NCBI RefSeq assembly: GCF_042453785.1
Contig: NC_091662.1
Coordinates: 1,369,001-1,433,000 of the forward strand
Length of the DNA stretch: 64,000 nucleotides
Reading direction: 5' to 3'
From: Malus domestica
Lineage: Eukaryota > Streptophyta > Magnoliopsida > Rosales > Rosaceae
The notes under the pieces are model-generated. The model was not told the origin of the DNA and made no database searches. It saw nothing but the letters and a program-made list of their open reading frames with translations. This document shows positions 53,669 to 64,000 of the stretch, in pieces. The translations under genes and the position numbers were made by a program. Position 1 is the stretch's first letter; every line of letters begins with the position of its first letter.

Positions 53669-53770
53669 ACCTGTGCAGTGTGTGAGGTCTGTAAATTAAC
53701 CTTGTTCAAGTATCTATAGATTGAAGAGCTATAAGCCTACAAGTTTAAGTGTGCCTTGTTAATTTGAGTC
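53669..53770. other. 3' end of the kinase gene
   Basis: Short untranslated sequence before the repeat nest. Confidence 0.4.
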
Positions 53771-55142
53771 TTACTAGCCACGGCGTGTTATTCGCAATGT
53801 ACACGTTTTAAATATATTTATATGCGTAAATTCACAAAAGGAAGGTTAAATATTTGAAGTAAATGGATAATTTAGATCATGCTAGAAGAAACCCCTCATA
53901 AACCAATTAAAATAGCTGAATTTACATAGTAAAATCGATTTCTATAGAATTTACATTAAGAATAAAGAAAATAATATTTAATAAACAATTGATTAAATCA
54001 TATTATTAATAGCCTATTGTGAGGCTAAGCCTACCTCCTTCACCCTTAGTGTAGATAAAATTGTTTATTTAAAAAAAAAACAATCATTTGACAATTAATT
54101 TAATCACATTATTATCCGTGTGTGAAAGACCTTTTTTTATAACCGGCATTACACGCCTCTTAAAATGTTTTGAACATGTTTAAAAATAGAGAAAATAATA
54201 TTTAATAAATGATTGATTGAATCATATTATTGCTAGGCCATTGTGAAGTTAAGCCCACCCATCCACCTTAGTCTATATAATATCGTTTGTTAAAAAAAAA
54301 AATAATCATTTGACAACTTATTTAATCATATTGTTATCCGCGTGCGAAAAACCTTTTTTATTCTTTTCTTTCTTCCCACTTATATTTATATTATATTTTA
54401 TGATTATCAAATTACCAAATTACCCTTGTATTATTTGATATATTATATTGGGCTCCTTTTGGATCTTTTTGGTTGAGGGGCAATTTTGTCCTAATATTTT
54501 TGTCGAATTGTGTGATCCCAAATTTTTGTCGGCATGCGTGACCCCATTGGGGCGCTGGTTTTTATTATACTAGCCTTCATGCACGCGCTCATGCACGTGC
54601 GGAAGACATTTTTGGAATCATGGTATGCTAAATGTATTTATATGTATAAATTAATATAAGGAAAGTCAAATATTTGAAGTAAATGAATAATTTTATATCA
54701 TTCTAGAAGAAACCTCTCATAAATCAATTAAAACAGCTGAATTCATATAATAAAATTGATTTTTATAGAATTTATATTAAGAATAAAGAAAATAATATTT
54801 AATAAACAATTGATTAAATCACAATATTGTTAGTCTATTATGAGGCTAAACCCACTCTTCCCTCTTAATGTAGATAATATCGTTTGTTAAAAAAAAAAAT
54901 CATTTGACAACTAATTGAATCACATTCGTATGCGGCTGCGAGAGAATTTTTTGTAACTGGCACTACGCATTTCTTAAGTGTTTAAAAATTGAGAAATAAT
55001 ATTTAATAAACAACCGCGTGCAAAAGGCATTTTTTTAATCATAGCATACTACGCGCGACTTAGACATTTTAAATGTATTTATATTCATGAATTGCTTCAA
55101 CATTTTCTTATTTTTTTAATTTTTTTTATCACCAGTGCTACG

Positions 55143-55801
55143 TATCACATCCAGGCCCGGGCCCCACCACATACCGGGCTCGACTTCACCGTAGCACGAT
55201 ATTGTCCGCTTTGGGTCTCGACCAATTCCTCACGGTTTTGTTTCTAGGAACTCACACGAGAACTTCCTAGTGGGTCACCCATCATGGGATTGTTCTCGGG
55301 TGAACTCGCTTAATTTCGAAGTTCCGATTGAACCCGAAGCCAGTGAGCTCCCAAAAGGCCTCGTGTTAGGTATAGATGAGAATATACATATAAAGCTTAA
55401 AGGATCCACTCCCTTGAACGATGTGGGATGTTACAATCCACCCCTCCTTAGGGGTTTGACGTCCTCGTCGGTACACTTCTGGCCAGGGATTGGTTCTGAT
55501 ACCAAATTGTCACATCCCAGCCTCGATCCTCACCACATATTGGGCTCGACTCTACCGTAGCACGATATTGTCTGCTTTGGGCCCCGACCACGCTCTTACA
55601 ATTTTGTTTCTAAGAACTCACACAAGACCTTCACAGTGGGTCACCTATCATGAGATTGCTCTCGCACGAACTCGCTTAACTTCGAAGTTCTGATTGAACC
55701 CGAAGCTAGTGATCTCCCAAAAGGCCTCGTCCTAGGTAGAGATGAGAATATACATATAAGGCTTAGATGATCCACTCCCCTGGGCGATGTGGGATGTTAC
55801 A
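55143..55801 (-). mobile_element. Cassandra TRIM, two LTRs
   Basis: A terminal-repeat retrotransposon in miniature. LTRs lie at 55143-55435 and 55508-55801 (about 293 bases each), separated by 72 bases. Read on the - strand, a tRNA-Met-type primer site (tggtatcagaacc) follows the first LTR, and a purine run (aaggaggggtgga) precedes the second. Each LTR contains the 5S-rRNA-like segment with its internal promoter, the family hallmark. Flanks ctacg and ctatg are a probable target duplication. It has no coding capacity by nature and looks structurally whole; the LTRs differ at a number of sites, so it is not a very recent insertion. Confidence 0.9.
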
Positions 55802-55892
55802 CTATGCGCTTCTTAAAATGTTTTGAACACAATATTCATGATTTTTCTTATTTTTTTTATTATATTTTTCTTCCCAATCACGTGGGTACCAT

Positions 55893-56793
55893 CAGGGCCG
55901 GTCCAGAGATTTTTGAGGCCCGGGGCGACGTAAAAAAAGTGCCATAACTTCATGTAAGAAAATTATTTATTTTCACATATAAGACATCGAAAAAAATTAT
56001 ACTTAGAAAAACACTTCAAACTCAATAATTTAGAAACATAGAAAGACTAATTTATTTTGTATTGAGAGAGGGAAACAAAAAAACTTCGAGCTTACAAGTA
56101 GATAGATGATGAGTTTTGTTTTCCATTTGAACAATGAATGTGTTTTTGAATAAATCGTGAGATGCTTTTTTCTTATTTACTAACCTTGTCAATATGGGAC
56201 TAAAAAATAATGATGTTATCGAGTCTTTAATTGATATGCATTATTAATGAATAGACACTAAATTAAACATTTTGATGACACATCATATAATTTGCAAATT
56301 TGGTCTACATACTATTCTTTGTTGAATATTAGACTTGAATTAAAATGAATATTTAAAAATAACAACCCACATAGCTACTAGATAGTAACTAAAAATAAAT
56401 TAACAACCAAACAAAAATTTGTAAAAATTTAAAAAAATAAACATGTACATAACATTTCGAACTTAGGACCTCTTGTTAATTTTAAACAACAAAAATAATT
56501 GTTTCTAATTAAACTTCTTGATCTTTTAACCAAATTTTATAAATTTATACTCTTATAAAAAGAAATTTGTAAAAAATGGAAAGTAAATAAGCACACATGG
56601 TGTTTTGAACCTCATTATTTTCAAATGACAAACCACCACTTCTAGTTAAATTTCTGTGTCTTTGAACCAAATTTTATAAATTTTTACTCTCATAAAAATG
56701 TATATAAATATATCACCTTAATAATTTTGGTGCCCCTAATTTTTTTGGGCCCTGGACGGTTGCCCTACCTGCACTGGGCCTGGGTCGGCCCTG
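55893..56793. mobile_element. non-autonomous hAT element, 901 bp
   Basis: Ends cagggccggtccagag and cctgggtcggccctg are inverted repeats with the CAGGG start typical of hAT. Flanked by ggtaccat at 55885-55892 and 56794-56801 (8 bases). The AT-rich interior has no transposase. It is inserted into the second unit of the repeat nest. Confidence 0.9.
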
Positions 56794-57517
56794 GGTACCA
56801 TCAACTTTGTTATTTGTTTATTCTTTTCTCTCTTCCCATTTATATTTATATTATATTTTATGATGACCAAATTACCAACTTGCCCTTGCATGATTTGATA
56901 AATTATTTTCAACAGGTTTTGAATTTTTTTTCTGAGGGGCAGTTTGGTCATCATATTGTCAAAGGAGGCGACACCAAAATTTTTGTCGGCATCCAGTGAC
57001 ATCAAATTTCACTGTTCATCACACTGGTTTCATTGTTCACTGCCCTTCCCCCTTTATTATATAGATAGAAAGTGGGTTCAAAGAAAGAAAATTAAACCTT
57101 AAAAAAGTATTGCAGCTGTGAACGGGACTCTAGAATTTAGATATAAATTAAATTTATGATTCGGTGTTAATCTAGGGTTTGCTTAAATAGCTAAAGTTTG
57201 GAAAAATATATATTACCATCTGCTGTTGCGTAATCCAGAAATAATCCAATGCGACAGTGATGGGTGTAGTGGGTGTGAGCAGATCATAGATTCAGTTTTC
57301 CAAATAATTTAAGTTAAGACTTTGGCTTTTGATTAATAATAATAATAATAATAATATTGTCACAAAATCTAAGCACGAAAGACCACAAAAGATAGCAATT
57401 TCTTATCTAACATCCAATGGATTAGGTTTCGGTGGTTCTGTTGTGGGTGAAAATTCACCTGTTCCCATTGACAAATCAAGGCAATTAAGGAAGAATATAT
57501 ACACACACACTTATTAA

Positions 57518-57683
57518 CATTTTTTTAATACATATATTTTATACTAAATGATAGAGGAGTGGGTTAGGCCTTACAATGAGCTGTCCATAATAATTTGGTT
57601 CAAATTTACTTTTGCGAGAATCAGACTTAAAATCTCTCATTTACGAGTGAAAATAAATATCACTAAAACGTAATACTAAGTGA
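57518..57683 (-). mobile_element. tRNA-derived SINE (family 2) with 13-base target duplication
   Basis: On the - strand: start tcacttagtattacg, a degenerate B box, ttggttcaaatt region on the + strand, gtggcc/cccactcc body and a TA-rich tail. Flanked by acacacttattaa at 57505-57517 and 57684-57696, identical over 13 bases, a length typical of LINE-driven insertion. Confidence 0.8.
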
Positions 57684-58769
57684 ACACACTTATTAAAATA
57701 TTAAACTATAATACATAAAAATATCAGTTAGACCTAAATTTTGAAGGAGCTACCATATACATAATCCATAATTCCATATGGTTGGAGAAAAAGATAGAGT
57801 GGGATCTAGCTAGCTAGAGTATAAATTCTTTTATACTCAATGAACGAACAAACATATATACGTGGTTGGAGTCCGACCATGCCATGCACATGAACATTGA
57901 CGTTTCATTGACGCCAACAAACTCTTGGTACTTGGTAGGCTATATATAACATCTTGAAATTTGATGTTGTGCTTGCTTACACAAGAAAATACCTTATGAA
58001 TAATATGTCATCGAAGCTATTTGTCAGTGCCAGAGTTAGAAAGCTAAATTACAAGGGACTTTATTAGGTCATACGAAAGAAATTGATAAGGAGTATAAGG
58101 CACGAAATTGACAATCAAAAGAGAGGGATGAAGCTTTAGAAATTTTATGGGAACGCATGATTGAGATGATTATATCATAAGAGTAATTGATTTTTATGTC
58201 TTATGTTTTCACATGGAAAGCTAAACTAAACTTGTTCATAAGCTTATTATAAAAAATTACCACATTAGAGTTAGAATACAATTTTATGTTCATGGCTCAA
58301 AATTGCAAAAACGTTGTCTTGCATTTATATACTACAAAAACAGAAAAATGTCATCGAACAATTGTAGGATAACCAAGCCTAGTGTATAGTTTGGCTCGCC
58401 AAATCGATCGTCTCAGAGCTAATTATGGTTGTGTTTCATTGTTAAATCAAGTACTCTCGAAATATAACATTCTGGATACATTTATTACTTTGTATTCTCA
58501 TAATTTAATACTTTGATTCCACCATTGGATCCTTCAAATAAGAGTAATGCTAGACAGACAATTTTTTTTATCCAAATTTGCAAATCATGTGATGCATTAC
58601 CAATAAAAAATAAGCACGTTAATCAACAATTTAACAATAATCAAATCACCAACAATCACGTCATATGATTTACAAAATGATTTAAATATATGGTCTTTCT
58701 AGCATTACACTTGAAATAAACTATCACATTATCAAATCAAGTATTCGATTGGGAAATTTAAGGAGAGCA

Positions 58770-58909
58770 AGATAAATTTTTTAGTGTGCCGGACACACGG
58801 TCCAGTACATCATGTATCATAATACAATTAGTTGAATTTTTTTTTTCAAATTTTCAACCAATTGTATTATGACACATAGTTTACTACGCTGACACACTGA
58901 AAAATCTTT
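58770..58909. mobile_element. MITE, family with agatttttca termini
   Basis: Starts gataaattttttagtgtgcc and ends ctgacacactgaaaaatctt. Contains gtatcataatacaattagttg and its near-inverse caaccaattgtattatgac. It is the fullest reference copy for the broken element at 12810-13163. Confidence 0.7.
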
Positions 58910-60273
58910 CAAGAAAGAGAGAGTCTCCAATGAAAGTTTAGATTGCGAGAAATAAGAAATTAAATAATCACAAATGGTATTTTTTTACATATTTGCATGC
59001 TTTGCTTTGGGGTTAGTTAATTCTATTTCTCTAATTTTTTGCGAATCTTTTCATAATTAAAGTGCTCATGTCGACCTCTTTTTTCCTCTTTTGGTAAAGA
59101 AAAACCTCAATTGTTTTCTGTTTTTTTTAACACAAATTAATTTCTGTACCAAATTGTTATTGAATTAAATGCATCAACATTCGTATATGCATGGGATATT
59201 TACGTCAACTGGGTTTTTCACGACAGTTGATAAACCGTGCATGTTTCGATTTTTATTCAAAAACCCTAATCAGTTTTCCATAAAATAAAAACCCTAATCG
59301 CTTTTACCGTAATTACTATTAGTTTTGCCAAATGAAATACAAATATAAAATAATGACCCTTTTTCAAACCCCGAGCTAAGTGCACGTTAAGAATCCAAAA
59401 ATCAAGACCAAGTGGGTGGCTGGGCGCCGCTGTCAAACAGTAAAACCAGGCATATTTCTACCATTTCATGATTTTCTTTTGGTAAAGGCCAATCTTCGTA
59501 CCTTCCGAGGGTTTTCTAATTTGCCAAAAACATAATCCAGTGTATTAAGTATTATAATTAATTACTTATATTATAATATTTGTTGCATTAAGTCGTGTTG
59601 TCAACACACAAAAAGAATTATGGTACCTTCCAATTTAGAAAGCAAACTCATGGACCCACTTATAAACTTGCAAGCAACTTCCAACCCCACCTCTAACATT
59701 GGCAACTTTATTCCATACTATATAGTTAATTCCCATGCTTTAAGCTCATCTAAAACGAAAACCATTATATAAATAAAAATAATCAACATTCTACAGCTCT
59801 TTACCTATAATGAGTCAAATTTTACATCATCAAATTAATGGTTTTACATAAATGAAAGTTTATGTACGTAACTGTGGTTCTCTTGCTTTACATATAAGAA
59901 GTAAAGTATTTTGTAAATATATTAGTAATCTTGAGCACTTGATCATTGCGCCTTTATAGGTATGTTTGCATGCAAATCATATATTGACACGGACGTAAAA
60001 ACACATACTAGAATCATACAAAAAATGTATTGACCAAAAAAAAAAATCATAAAGAAAATATATATTATGTAATTTGTCGGTAAGAAAGAACAACTCGGAA
60101 ATAATGACAATAATAAAAATAGGGTCATAGTCAGAGAGGAAGGAGACCAATGTCGTGAGTAGATCTCTCTTGACGTGGTTTCCCAATGGTTTTTTGTATG
60201 TATTATATGCCTTTTTTCTATCTTTGTAACACAATTATAGCAAATTGCAGATCTCTCTCTTTAAACTGTTAAT

Positions 60274-60275
<2 letters not shown>

Positions 60276-60322
<47 letters not shown>
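60276..60322. repeat. (CT)n microsatellite upstream of the heparanase-like gene
   Basis: About 23 ct units, followed at 60400-60420 by ctc/tcc triplets. Both precede the TATA box. Confidence 0.9.
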
Positions 60323-60324
<2 letters not shown>

Positions 60325-60425
60325 GTTACAAAACACCTTCACTTTTGGCAATTTTTCAGTAATCTCAGCTCTTCACTTTTTCTTTCATGGGTTCCCCCTC
60401 CTCCTCCTCCTCCTCCTCCTCCATT

Positions 60426-60435
60426 TATATATAAA
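60426..60435 (+). promoter_or_regulatory. TATA box of the heparanase-like gene
   Basis: TATATATAAA, 55 bases before the ATG; predicts a leader of roughly 25-30 bases. Confidence 0.6.
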
Positions 60436-60489
60436 CACAAGAGCTAGAGAAAGAAAAACTTAGAGACAGAGAGAGAGATCTTGTTGCAG

Positions 60490-63216
60490 ATGGGTTCTGA
60501 TATCTTGCAAATGGGATTCATTTTCTGGGTTTCTTTTAGTTTCTTGGTTTGTGCTGTAAATTCAAAGGTGGGGTTTGGAGGAGGAAGTGTGGAAGGTACA
60601 GTCCGCATCAATGGCAGAGACGCCATTGCCAAAATCGACGACGATTTTATTTGTGCAACTCTTGATTGGTGGCCACCTGAGAAATGCGACTATGGTACAT
60701 GCAGCTGGGGTCGTGCTTCTCTCCTCAATCTGGTAACACACACACACACACACACACACATTTACATATACATACACATACACATACACATAATGTTTCT
60801 CTCTCTCTAGAACACCTACACCTTCATATGTTTTTCTTTAGATTTGTAAATAATCACAAATCATAAATCTTTTTATGGCTTTGGTTTTTTTAAAAGTTTA
60901 TATCCTCTGATTCCATTTTCTGTGTTTTTAGTTAAATAACACACAAAAATAAATAAATAAACTGTTCTATTGAAACAGGTTGTTTTCTGGGGATTTTCAC
61001 AATTATAACTGATCCACAAGTCTTCAAATTTACTTTTTCTTATGAATTTGTATATGTTTTTGCCAATGTACGATTCAAAATATCCGAAATCTATCTTTGT
61101 TTTGTGTTTTTGTTCATATTTTTTAGCATTTATAATGCTTTCTGATATTTATGTGATAATTCTTGTGCAGGATCTAAACAACGCTATCTTGTTAAATGCT
61201 ATAAAGGGTAGGAATTTCTTGATTCCATTAGAAAAACTCGGTTTTCGATCCGGTGTTTATAATTAAGAGTCGAAAAACTTGCTTAATTCTCTGCTAATTG
61301 TGCAGCTTTCTCACCATTGAAACTTAGATTGGGTGGCACATTGCAAGATAAGGTGATATATGCTACACCAGATAACAAGCAAAGCTGTGATGCTTTTCAA
61401 AAAAGCACTTCTGAGATGTTTGGTTTCACTCAGGGCTGCTTGCCTATGAATAGATGGGATGAATTAAGCTCTTTTTTTCAGAAAGCAGGGTAAAAAAATA
61501 TAATCTCTCTTCCTTCTGCTGCTTGATTAAAGTTTAGATTTTTGAAAACAAGAGCACGTAACATTATCCGATTGACGATCTCTTCAGGGCTAAGATTATC
61601 TTCGGATTGAATGCTCTCACCGGACGAACAATTAATTCGAACGGGACTGCAACTGGAGATTGGGACTACACCAATTCGGAGTCTTTCATCCGTTACAGCG
61701 TCAAAAACAACTACACCGTACATGGTTGGGAGCTTGGTGAGAACGCTTTTCGCACCAAAGTGTCGTTGAACAATGTCACAAAAGTTATAACGTACTTGTC
61801 TAGAAAAAACTGAGTGTGTTTCAATTCTTGGCCAGGAAATGAATTGTGTGGACATGGAATCGGAACAACAGTCTCGGCGAGTCAGTATGTATCCGATACA
61901 ACTGCTCTTAAGAAGATAGTACAAGACATCTACAAGGGCGTCGAACCAAAGCCGCTGATCCTATCTCCGGGAGGATTTTTCGATGCGAAGTGGTTCAAAG
62001 ACTACACAGATAAAACCACCACATCCTTAGACATTGTCACTCACCATATATATAATCTAGGGCCAGGTATAACTGATTGAACAAACACATTGCAAAACGT
62101 CCTGTTTTTCGGTTTAATTCCCAGCTTCCTAACTGATATAAGAAATCTTTGCTTTTGTATTCTCAGGGGTTGATGAACACCTTATTGAAAAGATTCTCGA
62201 TCCATCTGTTCTTGACAGTATTTCTAGCACATTCAGCAACCTCCACGGCATCCTAAAGCGTTCTGCAACTTCGGCAGCTGCGTGGGTTGGGGAAGCTGGA
62301 GGTGCTTACAACAGCGGTCGCCATCTTGTCTCCAATACATTTGTATATAGTTTCTGGTAACTTGGCCATAACATCTAAAGCATCTTCTTTCGTTCTCTTG
62401 TTTGAATTCTAGCACGAGTCATATTTTCGACGTTTCAAACAGGTATTTGGATCAGCTTGGTATGTCAGCATCTTACGATACAAAAACCTACTGCAGACAG
62501 ACATTGATTGGAGGAAACTATGGTTTACTCAACACTAGTACCTTCGAGCCTAATCCCGACTATTACAGGTAACTACATACCGATCTTAATTACCTTGAAG
62601 CCGATTTTAGACAACATTTTAACACATACGATGCTTTATCCTGGCTTTATCCATGCCAGTGCTCTGCTTTGGCATCGGTTGATGGGAAGAAATGTCCTCG
62701 CAACGAGCTTTTCTGGACCAAAAAAGATACGTGCTTACGCACACTGCGCAAAACAATCTGTAAGTCTAAACCGCAGCTTCAATATAACGAAAGACAACAA
62801 TCAGCACTCTTTGTTTTCCTGAGCTAATTACGATTTCATCTTAACAGAAGGGGATTACGGTGCTACTGATCAACCTGCACAATACCACCACGGCTGAGGT
62901 CAGAGTTGCCTTCAACACTACCTGGACGCTGCGACATAAACACAAATCACACAAGCCTCATAGATCACATGTGACCAAGCTCCAACAGGGTCCCAGAAGT
63001 TCAACAGAAAGAGAAGAATACCATCTAACACCGAAGGACGGAAATATACAAAGCCAAACCATGCTACTCAATGGAAACGCTTTGCGCGTAGATTCATCCG
63101 GGATCATTCCTAGCTTAAACCCTGTGTATGTAAATGCATCGGAACCAATTTTGATCGGTCCGTCCTCAATTGTATTTGCTCACATACCATACGTAGTTCC
63201 CCCTGCTTGCAGGTAG
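60490..63216 (+). CDS. GH79 heparanase-like (beta-glucuronidase) protein
   Basis: Ten exons by splice consensus, of which nine are: 60490-60732, 61171-61207, 61306-61489, 61588-61736, 61836-62066, 62167-62356, 62443-62568, 62660-62759, 62848-63216 (nine in all, 542 aa). A signal peptide ([18 protein letters not shown] region) leads to a secreted glycoside hydrolase family 79 enzyme, which in plants removes glucuronic acid from arabinogalactan proteins in the wall. The TIM barrel carries [33 protein letters not shown], the acid/base Glu in [11 protein letters not shown] (about residue 206) and the nucleophile Glu in [12 protein letters not shown] (about 324). The C-terminal beta domain ends [20 protein letters not shown]. 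The start was chosen at the first ATG after the TATA box. An (AC)n run follows the donor of exon 1. Confidence 0.93.
60736..60760. repeat. (AC)n microsatellite at the start of intron 1
   Basis: Begins within three bases of the donor gtaaca of exon 1 of the heparanase-like gene. Confidence 0.9.
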
Positions 63217-63715
63217 GCAATGCTGAAAGTGTAATCGTTAACATTGTTTCAATAAGAGAGAATACAATTCAATTTTCATCCTCCATCTTTATACTGTTCT
63301 ACTCTTAAAAGTAGCTTAAGCGGTTACTTTTGCACCCGAAGTCCTGTGTTTGGATCTCCGCTCACCAAATATAGGAACCAATTCAAATGTTGACAAAAAC
63401 TTCTGACCTTTTGGAACATATTTATACCATGTGAAGTTGTGAACTGTTAAAACAGCTGTACAATATCAGACTCCACCCGTCGTCGTTTGGGGGCTAACTA
63501 AGAACACTTATTCGAGATTACAACAACAAAAATGTGTATGTCATGGAAGATTACATATACATGTGCAGTAGCTTGCCTTCTAGATGTACAGAAAGAACCA
63601 AATGGTGAATACTAAGCTAATTTCCGAACACAGGTGACACTAGTTATACATTGAATGACGAATCCCGCTAATTGGAAGCTTCATTCAAGATAAAAAGACT
63701 GAACTACACGAAAGG
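63217..63715. other. convergent 3' regions
   Basis: Untranslated sequence between the heparanase-like gene and the anion transporter gene; nothing else seen. Confidence 0.45.
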
Positions 63716-64000
63716 TTAGTCTCTCTTCGAAAAGGTTTGAGGCTTACTGCTGGCGAACACCAACCAAACGACTGTACCAGTCAGGTAGAAAAATATTGAT
63801 GGAATGAACAATGATATCTGCATAACACGTAAGTGAATCAGTTCAGATGAAGTAATTAAAGGATGTAAACTATTGAAGGTTGTAAAAAGTTGACAAGCAC
63901 TAACAGAGGCTACTTACACTCCATGAATGAGTTGAATCAAGAAGAAAGCCGGTGAGGGCAACGCCTATTATTCCAGGTACCGCCCCAACAGTGTTGGTAA
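63716..64000 (-). CDS. PHT4-type (SLC17) anion transporter, C-terminal part
   Basis: Partial. Two exons in - order: from the window edge to 63918, and 63817-63716 with the stop at 63718-63716. They read TNTVGAVPGIIGVALTGFLL DSTHSWS, then ISLFIPSIFFYLTGTVVWLV FASSKPQTFSKRD. These are the last membrane helices of a major-facilitator phosphate/anion transporter of the plant PHT4 (ANTR) group, many of which sit in the plastid envelope. Donor gtaagt and acceptor ctgcag-type sites agree in phase. It is cut by the window end. Which PHT4 member is uncertain; gene order suggests PHT4;5. Confidence 0.8.

Larger units (their letters stand above)
53771..57068. repeat. nest of AT-rich repeat units
   Basis: At least two long units start after tactagcc (about 53771 and 54566) and share the order gtatttatatg, aaatatttgaagtaaatg, ctagaagaaacc, aataatatttaataaac, then a short piece resembling the 3' tail of SINE family 2 (54003-54070, 54226-54300, 54822-54899). 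Their right ends share ttatatttatattatatttt, aaatttttgtcggcat and a ttattatact/ttattatatag terminus (54566 and 57058). The second unit carries a Cassandra element and a hAT element. The ctag-type terminus recalls Helitrons, but I see no clear 5' end or hairpin and leave the class open. Confidence 0.6.
57069..60489. other. intergenic before the heparanase-like gene
   Basis: No gene supported. It contains an (AAT)n run at about 57334-57355, SINE family 2, a MITE, teloboxes (aaaccctaat) near 59270-59300, and the heparanase-like promoter at the right end. Confidence 0.5.

Noticed and set aside
55240-55350. 5S rRNA-like sequence as a genuine 5S gene
   Set aside because: It is repeated in both LTRs and in the solo LTR at 40757, with Cassandra ends and primer site, and diverges from 5S outside the promoter part.
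53771-57068. Calling the repeat nest a Helitron
   Set aside because: Only a ctag-like terminus is suggestive; no TC start, no reliable 3' hairpin, no Rep/helicase sequence.

Overview
This is plant nuclear DNA from a eudicot: genes have many short GT-AG introns, intergenic DNA is AT-rich, and DNA transposons, tRNA-derived SINEs and 5S-bearing Cassandra TRIM repeats are common. The repeat set and protein sequences look like a woody Rosaceae genome (apple/pear/Prunus relatives). The family is an inference; the eudicot call is firm.

0-12 kb holds a block duplication. Each unit carries a nodulin-like/NFD4-type MFS transporter gene on the + strand and, tail to tail, a SAM-domain gene on the - strand. 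Unit A (943-4860) has an intact transporter and a broken SAM gene. Unit B (7518-11829) has both intact. Between them lies a third partial copy: a promoter plus half of exon 1 (5321-5988). 12-24 kb holds a mitochondrial Ca2+ uptake regulator (MICU), a domesticated PIF/Harbinger nuclease gene without its catalytic triad, a 873-bp hAT element with its 8-bp target duplication, and the ER-quality-control lectin gene OS9. 25-41 kb holds a TPR+PB1 (PHOX/CLMP1-type) gene, a 15-exon LRR gene in which nearly every exon is a multiple of 72 bp, and an ankyrin-DHHC S-acyltransferase of the TIP1 type. 42-54 kb holds a small acidic nuclear-type protein, the CDC26-TTM3 pair in bicistronic layout, an egg-cell-secreted/prolamin-like protein, and a CrRLK1L receptor kinase. 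54-60 kb is a nest of repeats (AT-rich units, one two-LTR Cassandra, one hAT, a SINE, a MITE). 60-64 kb holds a GH79 heparanase-like gene and the 3' end of a PHT4-type anion transporter that runs off the window.

These are independent housekeeping genes, not a pathway. Two sets belong together. CDC26 and TTM3 are adjacent reading frames of what is probably one mRNA, with no AUG in any frame between their start codons. PHOX, TIP1 and the PHT4 gene repeat, in order, the neighbourhood I recall for Arabidopsis At5g20350-At5g20380, so the block looks like old conserved synteny with later insertions. Exon joins below were made by eye from splice consensus, reading phase and family resemblance; all sum to whole codons.
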